Notes under the pieces: model-generated
Database searches by the model: none
What the model saw: only the letters and a program-made list of their open reading frames with translations
What the model was told of the DNA's origin: nothing
Assembly: GCA_026414545.1 (NCBI GenBank)
Contig: JAOAIU010000027.1
Location: 1-64,000, forward strand
Source: Candidatus Saccharicenans sp.
Lineage (GTDB): Bacteria > Acidobacteriota > Aminicenantia > Aminicenantales > Saccharicenantaceae
DNA: 64,000 nt
Reading direction: 5' to 3'
Program-made: the position numbers and the translations under genes
Shown here: positions 17,359 through 26,165 of the stretch, one piece after another
Layout of the letters: the number at the start of each line of letters is the position of its first letter
Numbering within the stretch: the stretch's first letter is position 1

Positions 17359-18189
17359 ATGGTCTGGTGGCTGAACAGCGCGGTCGGAAGTTTATTCAGA
17401 TTCATATTTCTGCCCTTCTCTTCCTTAAATCCCTGGATGGCCATGCTGGCCATATCCCTTCTGACCGCTCTGCTGATGCTCTTCATCTACAAGAAGACCT
17501 CCAACCAGGAGGGAATCAGGCTGGTAAAGAGCAGGATCAAGGCCAGCCTTCTGGAAATCAGGCTTTACCAGAATGACCTTCGTACCCAGCTGGCCAGCCA
17601 GAAAGACCTTCTCCTGGCTAACCTGAAGTACCTGCTGTACAACCTGAAGCCGCTGCTGGTCATGATCGTACCAATTTTTCTGATTCTGGCTCAGCTCAAT
17701 CTGTGGTTTGCCTCCCGTCCCGCGGCCCCGGGCGAAACTTTTCTGCTGAAGGCGCGTTTTATGAAAACAGTGGACCTGGAACGGTTGAGACTGGATCTGG
17801 AAGTGCCCCCCGGGCTGGTGGTGGAGACTCCGCCGGTTAGAATCATCGATGAGGCCGAGGTGGCCTGGAGGTTGAAAGTTACCGGACCGGCAAACGAACC
17901 CCTGGTCATTCAGGTCAACGGCGAAAGGTACCAGAAGATCATCCCGCTCGGTAAGAGCCGACTGACCAGGGTCTCAACCGTCAGGGTGAAGAGAAATCTC
18001 TGGCAGGAGCTTCTCTACCCGGGCGAAAGACCCCTGCCGAAGGATTCCCTGCTGGAAAAGATAGAGCTCGGCTTTGAACCGCAGAAGCTTAATCTGCTGG
18101 GCATTAGTTTTCACTGGCTGGTGGCTTATTTCCTGCTATCGGTCATTCTGGGCCTGGTACTGAAGGGCCCGTTCAAGGTGGAAATTTGA
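17359..18189 (+). CDS. Oxa1-superfamily (DUF106/EMC3/TMCO1-like) membrane protein candidate
   Basis: A 276-residue membrane protein not matching ordinary bacterial YidC. It has a first membrane segment (~27-44), a basic cytoplasmic helical hairpin (KKTSNQEGIRLVKSRIK through LANLKYLLYNLKP, ~45-97), a second segment (~97-117), a ~130-residue beta-rich extracytoplasmic domain, and a third segment (~250-268). The first two segments with a long charged cytoplasmic helical pair resemble archaeal DUF106 and eukaryotic TMCO1/EMC3, which belong to the Oxa1 insertase superfamily. The large domain between segments two and three is unlike them. It starts 21 bases after the small RHH-like gene. Assignment rests on pattern recognition only. 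Confidence 0.5.
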   Translation: MVWWLNSAVGSLFRFIFLPFSSLNPWMAMLAISLLTALLMLFIYKKTSNQEGIRLVKSRIKASLLEIRLYQNDLRTQLASQKDLLLANLKYLLYNLKPLLVMIVPIFLILAQLNLWFASRPAAPGETFLLKARFMKTVDLERLRLDLEVPPGLVVETPPVRIIDEAEVAWRLKVTGPANEPLVIQVNGERYQKIIPLGKSRLTRVSTVRVKRNLWQELLYPGERPLPKDSLLEKIELGFEPQKLNLLGISFHWLVAYFLLSVILGLVLKGPFKVEI

Positions 18190-18225
18190 TTCCGATGAAA
18201 TCTAATTAAATAAAAGGATTGCGCC

Positions 18226-19341
18226 GTGAAAATTGAAATCTTCAAGATGGAAAGAATGCAATCGCTCTGGGAAAATGCGGTCGACTACAACCTGTCGGAA
18301 AGCGGGGTTCATCCCCTGAACCTGAAAGAATTGCTGCTTCCCGGCGAGCTGGAAGAGCTGGCCGCGGTGGGTATCGGCTACACTCAGACCAACGGCACGC
18401 CGCCGCTCCGGGAAAACATTGCCCGTCTCTATCGGGGGATGGACCCGGAACAGGTCATGGTCACAGCTGGGTCGTCGGAAGCCAACTTCCTGCTGATGTG
18501 GTCGCTGCTGGAACCCGGGGATGAAGTGGTCTTTGAATTGCCCAATTACATGCAGATGTGGGGCCTCAGCCGAAGTTTCGGGGCCCGGGTTAAACCTCTG
18601 TGGCTGCGGCCGGAGCTGGGCTGGCAACCGGACCCGGACGACCTCAGGAAGCTGGTCAACGGCAACACCCGGCTCATCATCCTGACCAACCCCAACAACC
18701 CGACCGGGTCCATTCTCAGCCCGGAAATTCGCCAGGAAATTGTCAGGCAGGCCGAAAAAGTGGGAGCCTGGTTGCTGGTGGATGAAGTCTACCGGGGAGC
18801 CGAAAGAAACGGCCTGGAAACCCCCTCCTTCTGGGGAAGCTATGACCGGCTGGTGGTGGTGTCCGGGTTGTCCAAGGCTTACGGACTGCCAGGCTTGAGG
18901 CTGGGCTGGCTGGCCGGCCCCCCGGAGCTGGTTAAAAAGGTCTGGACCTATCACGATTACACCACCATTTCGGTCTCGGCCCTGACCGACTATCTGGCTA
19001 CCAGGGCGCTGGAGCCAGAAAGGCGGCAGAGAATCCTGAAAAGAACCAGGGACATACTGAATGACAATCTGCCCGTGCTGGAAAACTGGCTTAACAGCTT
19101 TGATGGCCTGTTCAGCTATCTTCCGCCTCAGGCCGGAGCCATTCTGTTTACCCGTTACAACCTTCAGATCAATTCCACCGAGCTGGTGGAAAAGATCCTG
19201 AAAGATAAAAGCGTGCTCCTGGTCCCGGGCGACCATTTCGAGCTGGACCAGCATCTGCGGTTCGGCTATGGCGCCAGCCCTGATTATCTGAAAAAGGCTC
19301 TGGACCGGGTGGCCGAGGTCCTCTCGGCCCTTAAAGCTTGA
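18226..19341 (+). CDS. Class I/II PLP-dependent aminotransferase
   Basis: A 371-residue fold-type I aminotransferase. The recognisable set is GYTQTNGTPPLRENIA near residue 50, the AGSSEAN phosphate-binding start at ~81, NPNNPTG at 155-161, D186 in LLVDEVYR, and the Schiff-base K217 in SGLSKAYGLPGLRLGW. The C-terminal substrate-binding Arg is probably in HLRFGYGAS. The overall pattern resembles aminotransferases annotated as capreomycidine synthase-like, but no biosynthetic partners are nearby, so the substrate is open. It starts with GTG after AAAAGGA at 18212-18218. Just upstream lies the phosphodiesterase operon; downstream is the Skp-like gene, 26 bases away. Confidence 0.85.
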   Translation: MKIEIFKMERMQSLWENAVDYNLSESGVHPLNLKELLLPGELEELAAVGIGYTQTNGTPPLRENIARLYRGMDPEQVMVTAGSSEANFLLMWSLLEPGDEVVFELPNYMQMWGLSRSFGARVKPLWLRPELGWQPDPDDLRKLVNGNTRLIILTNPNNPTGSILSPEIRQEIVRQAEKVGAWLLVDEVYRGAERNGLETPSFWGSYDRLVVVSGLSKAYGLPGLRLGWLAGPPELVKKVWTYHDYTTISVSALTDYLATRALEPERRQRILKRTRDILNDNLPVLENWLNSFDGLFSYLPPQAGAILFTRYNLQINSTELVEKILKDKSVLLVPGDHFELDQHLRFGYGASPDYLKKALDRVAEVLSALKA

Positions 19342-19367
19342 AGACACCAGCCCTCAGGAGGTTGACC

Positions 19368-19922
19368 ATGCATTATCCACGAATCGACGGCCGGCTGGCA
19401 CTTTTTATTATCCTGATTCTAATGGCCGTGGCCCTGGCCCCGGTTCCGGCCCGGGCTCAGAGTCCGCTGAAGGTGGCCATAGTCAATTCCCAGAAAGCTT
19501 TTGACCAATCGCTGGAAGGGAAAAAGGCCGTGGCCATCCTCCAGGAAAAAGAAGAGCTGCTTAAAGCCGAACTGAAGAAAATGGACGACGAAATCAATGC
19601 CCTGAAGCAGAAACTGGCCAGCCAGACCCTGACCCTTACCCCCGAAGCCCGGACAAAGCTACAACAGGAGATTGACCGGAAGGAAGCCGACCGCCAGAAG
19701 TACGAACAGGAAAACAGCCGCAATTTCGAGCAGCTTAAAAATCAACTGATAAAAAGAATCAGGGAGGAAATGCTGGCGGTAATTGATGAGCTGGTCAAGG
19801 AAAGAGGTTACGAACTGGTTTTTGACCTGAGCACTTCCGGGCTGATTTACTACCGGCCGGAGCTGGACATAACCGAAGAAGTCATCAAGCGTTACGACGC
19901 CAGCAAGTCGGGAAAGAAATGA
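19368..19922 (+). CDS. OmpH/Skp family periplasmic chaperone
   Basis: Skp-type chaperones hold unfolded outer-membrane proteins in the periplasm. The 184-residue protein has an N-terminal signal peptide (hydrophobic LALFIILILMAVALAPV ending at ARA, cleavage near residue 32), a short beta segment LKVAIVNSQKAFDQS typical of the OmpH family, a long charged coiled coil (~55-145) that would form the tentacles, and a C-terminal return to the beta core (YELVFDLSTSGLIYY). The ATG at 19368 is chosen because CAGGAGG lies six bases upstream; an in-frame TTG at 19338 lacks such a site. The presence of this gene supports a diderm envelope. Confidence 0.88.
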   Translation: MHYPRIDGRLALFIILILMAVALAPVPARAQSPLKVAIVNSQKAFDQSLEGKKAVAILQEKEELLKAELKKMDDEINALKQKLASQTLTLTPEARTKLQQEIDRKEADRQKYEQENSRNFEQLKNQLIKRIREEMLAVIDELVKERGYELVFDLSTSGLIYYRPELDITEEVIKRYDASKSGKK

Positions 19923-19972
19923 TCGCCCCCTTCTGCCATCCAGGAAGCTAAAGGGCAAGCCTCCCGCCGGCT

Positions 19973-21145
19973 TCAGGGTCTTGGCCGCTCTTTTCCGGAG
20001 AATGAAATCTTCAGCAGGATGATTTCTGACCGGCTGCCAGTCCGGACCGCCGGTCCCCAGGTGCCGGAGCCAGAGGACACATAAAAATGGGTATTGCCCT
20101 TCCTTAAATAACCCCAGTTTTTCTCGTAGACAAACCTGTTGATGATATCCAGGGGAAAGAGCTGCCCGGCATGAGTGTGACCCGAAAGCTGCAGGTCCAC
20201 TCCGGCCCCGGCCGCCTCGTTAAGATAGAGTGGTTGATGGTCCAGTACCACCACCGGCCAGGATCGGTCCACCCCGTCCCGGTCCATGATTTCTTGAATG
20301 GACAGCCTTTTCTGACCGGAGCGCAGGGCGGCCCAGTCTTTCCTTCCTATTACATAAAACCAGCCATCCACCCTGACTGCCCTGTCCAGCAGGACGGTGA
20401 CACCTGCTTTTTCCAGGTAGGAAATATTGCGGTCAAAACCGCCATAGTATTCGTGGTTGCCGGGGCAGGCATAGAGGCCAAGCCGGCTGTCTATCTTCCT
20501 TAGCAGTCCGACCATTTTCTCCTCTTCTTCCTGCGAAACTCCCTCGTCCACGATATCGCCAGCAAAGAAGACCACATCCGGCCGCAACCGGTTGATTTTG
20601 TCCACCAGCTTTTCCAGTCGATTGGAGCGGTTGATTATTCCCAGATGAATATCTGAAATCAGCACCGCCCGGAGCTGGGACCCGGCCGGAATTTTTTTGT
20701 CAATGGTAAGGTCGAGGACCCGAACCCTGGTGTTCATGGCGTTGAGGTGGCCAAGGATAACCACCAGCAGCGACAAAGCTACGATGGCCAGGAAAGAACC
20801 GGGGGTCCTGACCGACAGCCAGCTGACCTTAAAGCCTGAGCGGCCGACCAGTGCCCCCAGCCAGCGGACCAGGTCTCTGAGAAAAATAAGCAGAAAAAGA
20901 TAGAGCATCAGAGCCAGATGGTAGGAACCCAGGGAGACCAGACCCTCGCTCAGGTGGCTGTGGAAACGGGCGTTCAAAATTCTGCCGACCGGAAAGGCCA
21001 GAACCGAGCCCAGAAAGAGCAAGCTAAAAATCAGCCGGCCCGCTCCGGATAACGCCTGCTGCCCACGCCAGAAAATGTAGCCGTTAACCGAACCGTAAAT
21101 CAGGAGAACTATTAACAGGAACAGGACCAAATCTTTTCTCCTCAT
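19973..21145 (-). CDS. Membrane-bound metallophosphoesterase (YkuE-like)
   Basis: A 390-residue protein with four hydrophobic segments in the first ~135 residues and a calcineurin-like phosphoesterase domain after that. Metal-binding motifs are complete: SDIHLG (~170), AGDIVD (~206), GNHEYYGG (~240), and DHQP and SGHTHAGQLFP in the C-terminal half. The arrangement matches YkuE-type proteins, reported in Bacillus as a Tat substrate and more generally of uncertain substrate. The catalytic domain is likely outside the cytoplasm. It converges with the Skp-like gene across only 50 bases. No Shine-Dalgarno sequence is obvious before its ATG. Confidence 0.88.
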   Translation of the reverse strand: MRRKDLVLFLLIVLLIYGSVNGYIFWRGQQALSGAGRLIFSLLFLGSVLAFPVGRILNARFHSHLSEGLVSLGSYHLALMLYLFLLIFLRDLVRWLGALVGRSGFKVSWLSVRTPGSFLAIVALSLLVVILGHLNAMNTRVRVLDLTIDKKIPAGSQLRAVLISDIHLGIINRSNRLEKLVDKINRLRPDVVFFAGDIVDEGVSQEEEEKMVGLLRKIDSRLGLYACPGNHEYYGGFDRNISYLEKAGVTVLLDRAVRVDGWFYVIGRKDWAALRSGQKRLSIQEIMDRDGVDRSWPVVVLDHQPLYLNEAAGAGVDLQLSGHTHAGQLFPLDIINRFVYEKNWGYLRKGNTHFYVSSGSGTWGPAVRTGSRSEIILLKISFSGKERPRP

Positions 21146-21201
21146 CAGCTAAATTTCTTGTCCAGGCTTTTTCCGCCGCGCTTTATGCTCAAAGCAAGTC
21201 T

Positions 21202-21750
21202 TCAGCCCTCGACCCGGTTGAACCAGGCCACCTCTTCCAGGCTCTTCCTGATGTGGTCTCCGGGAGGCCGGCTGGCGGCGTAACCCAGGGAGATGATGGC
21301 TACCGGGCGATATTTTCTAGGAATCTTCAGAACCCGTCTGACTCCCCTGGGACTGAACCAGCCAATCCAGCAGGTGCTTAGACCCAGCTCCTCGGCTTTC
21401 AGGACAAAATGTTCCCCGGAAATACCCAGGTCTAGCAGGTAGAACTGAGTCCCCTGCACTACCCGCCCCAGCTGGTTGGCCAGGAAATCTTTTTTGGCCA
21501 GAAGCAGAACCAGGACGGGAGCCTGGGCCGCAAACTTGCAGGGTGAATAAATGCCAGAAAAAGCCTGCTCGGCCACCCGATTCTTGAGCTCCGGTTCATC
21601 TATCACCAGGAAGCGCCAGGGCTGAGCATTGTGAGCCGAGGGGGCCAGCCTGGCCGCTTCCAGGCAGGCCAGTATTTTTTCCCGCTCGACCGGTTGCCCG
21701 GTATAGCGACGGATGCTGCGACGGTGCCTGATTATCTCATCCAGGGTCAT
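21202..21750 (-). CDS. Nitroreductase family protein
   Basis: A 182-residue FMN-dependent oxidoreductase of the nitroreductase superfamily. It begins with RHRRSIRRYTGQPV, which carries the FMN-phosphate-contacting Arg/Ser residues, followed by APSAHNAQPWRFLVI, the family hallmark for FMN binding, and SLGYAASRP near the C-terminus. It is at the short end of the family range and lacks the extra iron-sulfur domains some members have. It has a good ribosome site (AAGGAG) and probably follows the S9 peptidase gene as a two-gene unit (99 bases apart, same strand). The physiological substrate cannot be told. Confidence 0.86.
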   Translation of the reverse strand: MTLDEIIRHRRSIRRYTGQPVEREKILACLEAARLAPSAHNAQPWRFLVIDEPELKNRVAEQAFSGIYSPCKFAAQAPVLVLLLAKKDFLANQLGRVVQGTQFYLLDLGISGEHFVLKAEELGLSTCWIGWFSPRGVRRVLKIPRKYRPVAIISLGYAASRPPGDHIRKSLEEVAWFNRVEG

Positions 21751-21849
21751 CAGGTTCTCTCCTTATTTGCCGGTAATACAGAGAACTATTTTACCAGAAA
21801 AATATTCAGCTCCAAGCCAGGCTACCCGGGCCGGGCTCTGTTCTTATTA

Positions 21850-24489
21850 TTACCGGCCGGCCTTTTTATCTCCGCTTTTTTCTTTTTCCCGCTGCAGTTC
21901 CACCAGGTCCACCGTCTGGGAATAATCTCCCAGCAGGTAGCGGGCAAAGTAATCAGCCCTTATCCAGAACCAGTAGTCGTTCATGTCCCCGTAGCCATGG
22001 CGCTGCCCGGGGAAGAGGAAGAAGTCGAACCGCTTCCCCGCCTTGATCAGGGCCGCGGCCAGCCGGAAGGTATTGGCCGGATGGACGTTGTCGTCGATAT
22101 CACCGGTGGCCAGGAGCAGGTGTCCCTTAAGGTTTCCAGCCAGCTCAGAATTCTTATCAATGCTGTACTCAAACTTCACCTGTCCGTCCTTGTCCACCAC
22201 TTCTTTTACCCCGTGATGCTTCTCGCTCCACCAGCGATTATATATATTGTTCTCGTGGTTTCCGGATGAAGACACCCCCACCTTGAAGAAGTCGGGATAG
22301 ACCAGCAGGGCCGCAGCCGTCATGAAGCCGCCGCCCGAATGTCCATAGATTCCCACCCGGTCTATATCGATGAATGGATGGCGAGCGGCCAGCTGTTCGA
22401 TGGCATACTTCTTATCGGCCAGGCCGTAATCGCGCAGGTTGCCGTAGCCGAAATTGTGGTACCACTTGGAACGCATCGGGCTGCCACCCCGGTTTCCGAC
22501 TTCAATGACCACAAAGCCCAGCTGGGCCAAGGCCACGTTCTGGTTTCGGGGAGAAAAACTCTTGGAAACGCTTTCGGTCTGGGGGCCCGGATAGACGTAG
22601 GCGATGATGGGATATTTTTTTGCCGGGTCAAAATCAAAGGGCTTGTACATCACCCCGTAGAGGTCGGTAATACCGTCAGCCGCCTTGACCGTAAAGGTCT
22701 CCGGGAACCGGAAGCCGGCGGCCAGCAACTGGCTGGTATCCACAGTTTCCAGCTCCAGCAACCGGTTGCCGGCAGAATCATACAGGTCGGCCCTGGGAGC
22801 GGTGTCCACCCGGGAATAATTGACCACAAAATACCTGGCCGAATCGGTCATGGAAACGGCATGGTTGAAATGGCCGGGAGTCAACAGCTTGAGACCGCTG
22901 CCGTCCAGGCCGATTCGGTAGAGATGCTCATAGTACGGGTCCTGGCCCTTCTCCCGCCCGCAGGCCATAAAATACAGGAGCCGATTCTTTTCATCCACCC
23001 TGACCACATCCTGGCAGTTGAACTCTCCCGAGGTAATCTGGTGAAGGAGCCGACCATCACTGTCATAAAGATAATAATGACCCCAGCCGTCCCTTTCCGA
23101 CCACCAGACTATCTGCCGGCCGCCGTTTATCAGCCGCAGCGGTTGGTAATCAACGTAGGTATTCAGGCGTTCGGTGATGACGGTTCTAACCTCGCCGGTT
23201 CTGGTGTCGGCCAGACAGACTTCGAAACCGTGCAGGTCCCGGGTCTGGCGGCCAAAGTACAACCGGTCCGAAGTTTCCGAAACCCAAATAGCCGGTGGTG
23301 GTTCGTCCGGGTCCTCCACCACCGCCGGTCGGGGCGCGGCAAAAATGTTATAGGTCGGGTCCTTGAACTTTTCAGCCTTGACCTTCACCCTTTCCCGGGT
23401 AGTCAGGTCAAACACCAGGATCTCCGGCTGGGGCTGGTTTTCCTCGCCCGGCATTCCGTACCTGTAGGATTCCAGGACCGGGCGGGGGTTGGCCAGACTG
23501 TTGATCACCCACAGCTCCCCGACCTTTCTTTCATCCTGGCGGATACAGGCCAACTTCTTCGAGTCCTGCGACCAGAAAATCGTTATGGCCGGACGGCGAA
23601 AATCCTTGCGGTCTTTTTCATCCTTCTGCAGTTCCTTGATTTCTTCGTCGCGCAGCCGCCGACTGAAACTGTAGAACTCTTCTCCGTCGGTAGTCAGCTG
23701 GATCTCCTGGATGGTCTTATCATCAGCCTTTTTCAGAGCCTTGTTATAGTTATCAGCGTCCATCAGGAACAAGTTATGGCCGCGGGCAAAAACCACCCAT
23801 TTCTTATCAGGAGAAAGGGAAGCCCAGCGCGGCCTCTTGGGCCGGGGCTCATAATCCTTGATGAGGTTCAAACGGCCCGTTTTCAGTTCGTACTCGAAGC
23901 CCAGCACCCTGGTCTTCTTTTCCGGTTCCTTTGGTTTTTCCTTCTCGGTCCTGGTCTTATCCATCTCGGTATCCTGTTCCTTTTCCTTTTCTTTTTCCCG
24001 GTCCAGGAACCTTTTTTCCAGCTCGCTAACCTTCATCACCTGTCCGTCCACCAAAACTTCGTTGTCGAGGGGGACCTCAATTTCAAACTGAATGGCCGTT
24101 TCGTTATTGACAAATTTTATGGTCTTGATCGGCAGGTGCTGGGCATCATACGGAGTGAGCAAAATCCTGGTCAGGTCGGCCGCCATCCGGGAGTTATCGA
24201 ACAGCGCAAAGCGACTGCGAGCCGCCGGGTCTACCAGGTACCAGTTCTTGCCCTGGGGAGTCTCAAAGCTGTACCAGAAACGGTCCCCGGTCTTCAGCCA
24301 GCGCGGTTCGACCGACAGGTCAAAGACCAGCTTGGCCACTCTGGCTGGAGTCCAGCGGGAAGCCAGTTCATAGTTGGCTTTTTCCGGGGCCGCGGCACTG
24401 TTCAATCCTGCCCCGCAGACAGCGAGCAAAAAAAACATCGCCAGGATGACTCTCCCGGCAACCGAGGCACGGATTAACCTGGATATCAT
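21850..24489 (-). CDS. Dipeptidyl-peptidase-IV-like S9 serine peptidase, exported
   Basis: An 879-residue prolyl-oligopeptidase-family enzyme: signal peptide (~10-32, ending AAA), an eight-bladed beta-propeller type N-terminal region (~50-620), then an alpha/beta hydrolase domain. The catalytic serine is S718 in YGHSGGGF, the Asp is in ATGDIDDNVHPANT and the His in GQRHGYGD. The SWxG-like and PGPQTESV regions are also present. It likely cleaves dipeptides from peptide N-termini in the periplasm. An unusual highly charged insertion of about 30 Lys/Glu-rich residues sits at ~160-195. The ATG at 24489 is chosen because AAGGAGAA precedes it; the open frame extends 13 codons further upstream. Confidence 0.9.
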   Translation of the reverse strand: MISRLIRASVAGRVILAMFFLLAVCGAGLNSAAAPEKANYELASRWTPARVAKLVFDLSVEPRWLKTGDRFWYSFETPQGKNWYLVDPAARSRFALFDNSRMAADLTRILLTPYDAQHLPIKTIKFVNNETAIQFEIEVPLDNEVLVDGQVMKVSELEKRFLDREKEKEKEQDTEMDKTRTEKEKPKEPEKKTRVLGFEYELKTGRLNLIKDYEPRPKRPRWASLSPDKKWVVFARGHNLFLMDADNYNKALKKADDKTIQEIQLTTDGEEFYSFSRRLRDEEIKELQKDEKDRKDFRRPAITIFWSQDSKKLACIRQDERKVGELWVINSLANPRPVLESYRYGMPGEENQPQPEILVFDLTTRERVKVKAEKFKDPTYNIFAAPRPAVVEDPDEPPPAIWVSETSDRLYFGRQTRDLHGFEVCLADTRTGEVRTVITERLNTYVDYQPLRLINGGRQIVWWSERDGWGHYYLYDSDGRLLHQITSGEFNCQDVVRVDEKNRLLYFMACGREKGQDPYYEHLYRIGLDGSGLKLLTPGHFNHAVSMTDSARYFVVNYSRVDTAPRADLYDSAGNRLLELETVDTSQLLAAGFRFPETFTVKAADGITDLYGVMYKPFDFDPAKKYPIIAYVYPGPQTESVSKSFSPRNQNVALAQLGFVVIEVGNRGGSPMRSKWYHNFGYGNLRDYGLADKKYAIEQLAARHPFIDIDRVGIYGHSGGGFMTAAALLVYPDFFKVGVSSSGNHENNIYNRWWSEKHHGVKEVVDKDGQVKFEYSIDKNSELAGNLKGHLLLATGDIDDNVHPANTFRLAAALIKAGKRFDFFLFPGQRHGYGDMNDYWFWIRADYFARYLLGDYSQTVDLVELQREKEKSGDKKAGR

Positions 24490-24686
24490 GCCAGTTCTCC
24501 TTAAAATTTTTATTGTAATAAGATACAAAATTCCATAAAAAATCTCACTTGATAATTTCCTGGCCGGAACCTGGCCGGGGCTGTGATTTTCCTCGGAAAT
24601 GAGGATTGAGCTTATCGGTCAACTCCACTTGGCTTTTACTCCGACCGAGGCTGGAGATTATCCTGCGCCGGCCGGAAAAAGATCTT

Positions 24687-26006
24687 TCAATAAATCAGGT
24701 GCAGGGCAGTTTGTCGGCCGTCGAGATAAATCACTCCTTCCCGGGTGAACGAGGCATTCTGTTCCAGGCCAATCAGCACCTCCTGGTTACCCCACTCGGG
24801 AATCTGCCGCCGGCAGTTCAGCTCTATCGAATAACAGGTGTCGTAAGCCAGGGGGTAATCACCCTGACCCGGCACCCCATCCTGCTTGTCCCAGAGGCCA
24901 ATGGTCGGGCCGGCGGCATGGCCGTGGAAACCAAGAGGGTGGGTGTAAATGCTGCCCTTTATTCCCTCGGCCCGCATCTGGCCCAGAGCCGCGGCCAGGA
25001 CCTCGTTGCCGGTGCGGCCGCTCTTGAATTCTGATACCAGTATGTCCTGAAGACGGTTGCCGCAGGCCAGGGCGGCTTTTAACCCGGCCGGAGGCTCGGT
25101 CTCTCCAGGTTTAAGGACATAAGCCAGCTCTTGGTGATCAGTGTTCAGACGCAGGTAGGTAAACCCGACATCACAATGGAGCAGGTCTCCCCTCCTGATG
25201 ACATTATCTTTGTGGACAGAAGACTTCGGTCGCTGAATGTCCACCGTTGGCGAAAACCAGGCCTTAAGACCCAGGGAATTAATCTTTTGCCACAACCACC
25301 ACTCCACATCCTCGCTGGTGGTGATGCCGGGCGTTATGACCGCGTTGGAAAAGGCTTCAGCTATCAAGAGATGGGCCAGACGGGCCAATTGGTGATAGAC
25401 CTCAATTTCTTCCGGCAGTCTTGTTTCCAGCCAGCCCACTACCAGCCTTTCGGCCGAAACCAGTCTCCTCGCATATTCTGGCCCCAGGTATCTGACCAGC
25501 AGTTGTTTATTGGTGGCGGTCAACCCGTCGGCAAAGGCAAAAGTGGCCGATTCGTCAACAGCAATCTTTTTCGGATTCCTGGCTCTGACCTGCTCGGCCA
25601 GGGCTGCCCACTGGTCCGGGTCTTTCTCGGGATTCCAGACGGCCCGGTACAGGTTGCCGACCGGATAACGGCTGACTGAAAACTTCTCCAGACCCTTTTC
25701 CTTCCCCCGATCGAAGAAGGCCAGCATCGACAGCCGCCTGGCGGAAAGATGCTCGAAGGGAACCAGGGTAAGATAAACCGGGTCTTCGTTGTACTCCTGG
25801 CAGATGACCAGCCACATATCCACTCCTTCCCTTCTCATGATCTCTGGCAGTATCACCTCCAGTCTTTTTTCTAACCAGGCATTAACCACCCGGGCCTGCT
25901 CTTTGACTGGCAGTACCCCGGGCAGGCCGCCTTCTGCCCGGAGAAATCCGACTGCCAGGGAAAAAAGGCCCACCAATAACAGGCTCAGGCCAGTTGTTTT
26001 TTTCAT
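24687..26006 (-). CDS. Exported M24 family metallopeptidase (Xaa-Pro aminopeptidase-like)
   Basis: A 439-residue protein with a signal peptide (LSLLLVGLFSLAVGFLRA) followed by a creatinase-type N-terminal domain and a pita-bread M24 domain. Likely metal ligands are the two Asp in HCDVGF and NTDHQELAY, His in GFHGHAAGPTIG, and Glu in SIELN and IGLEQNAS. The enzyme probably releases N-terminal residues next to proline, complementing the S9 peptidase 198 bases downstream in the same orientation. GGAGGAG lies just before the ATG. Conservation in the first ligand region is somewhat degenerate compared with classical PepP. Confidence 0.82.
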   Translation of the reverse strand: MKKTTGLSLLLVGLFSLAVGFLRAEGGLPGVLPVKEQARVVNAWLEKRLEVILPEIMRREGVDMWLVICQEYNEDPVYLTLVPFEHLSARRLSMLAFFDRGKEKGLEKFSVSRYPVGNLYRAVWNPEKDPDQWAALAEQVRARNPKKIAVDESATFAFADGLTATNKQLLVRYLGPEYARRLVSAERLVVGWLETRLPEEIEVYHQLARLAHLLIAEAFSNAVITPGITTSEDVEWWLWQKINSLGLKAWFSPTVDIQRPKSSVHKDNVIRRGDLLHCDVGFTYLRLNTDHQELAYVLKPGETEPPAGLKAALACGNRLQDILVSEFKSGRTGNEVLAAALGQMRAEGIKGSIYTHPLGFHGHAAGPTIGLWDKQDGVPGQGDYPLAYDTCYSIELNCRRQIPEWGNQEVLIGLEQNASFTREGVIYLDGRQTALHLIY

Positions 26007-26078
26007 GGCTCCTCCACCAGTTAAGAATTAAGGTTTAATATTTAAGCCCAGTTCACCCCCGCCTGGCAAGAGAATTTA

Positions 26079-26108
26079 TTGTGCCCGGCCGTCTTCCTGT
26101 AATATGAT
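26079..26108 (+). promoter_or_regulatory. Possible promoter for the lipoprotein gene
   Basis: TTGTGC (26079-26084) and TATGAT (26103-26108) are 18 bases apart, upstream of the gene starting at 26166, within the divergent region after the M24 gene start. Confidence 0.35.
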
Positions 26109-26165
26109 AGTTAGCGGTGAACCGGCCAGTGGTCATTTTCGTATAAACTAAAGAAGGAGAGGAAT

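Noticed and set aside
22339..24477. A 712-codon open frame antisense to the S9 peptidase
   Set aside because: It lies entirely opposite a gene with clear catalytic motifs, has no ribosome site or domain pattern, and its composition is that of a reverse-strand shadow in GC-rich DNA.
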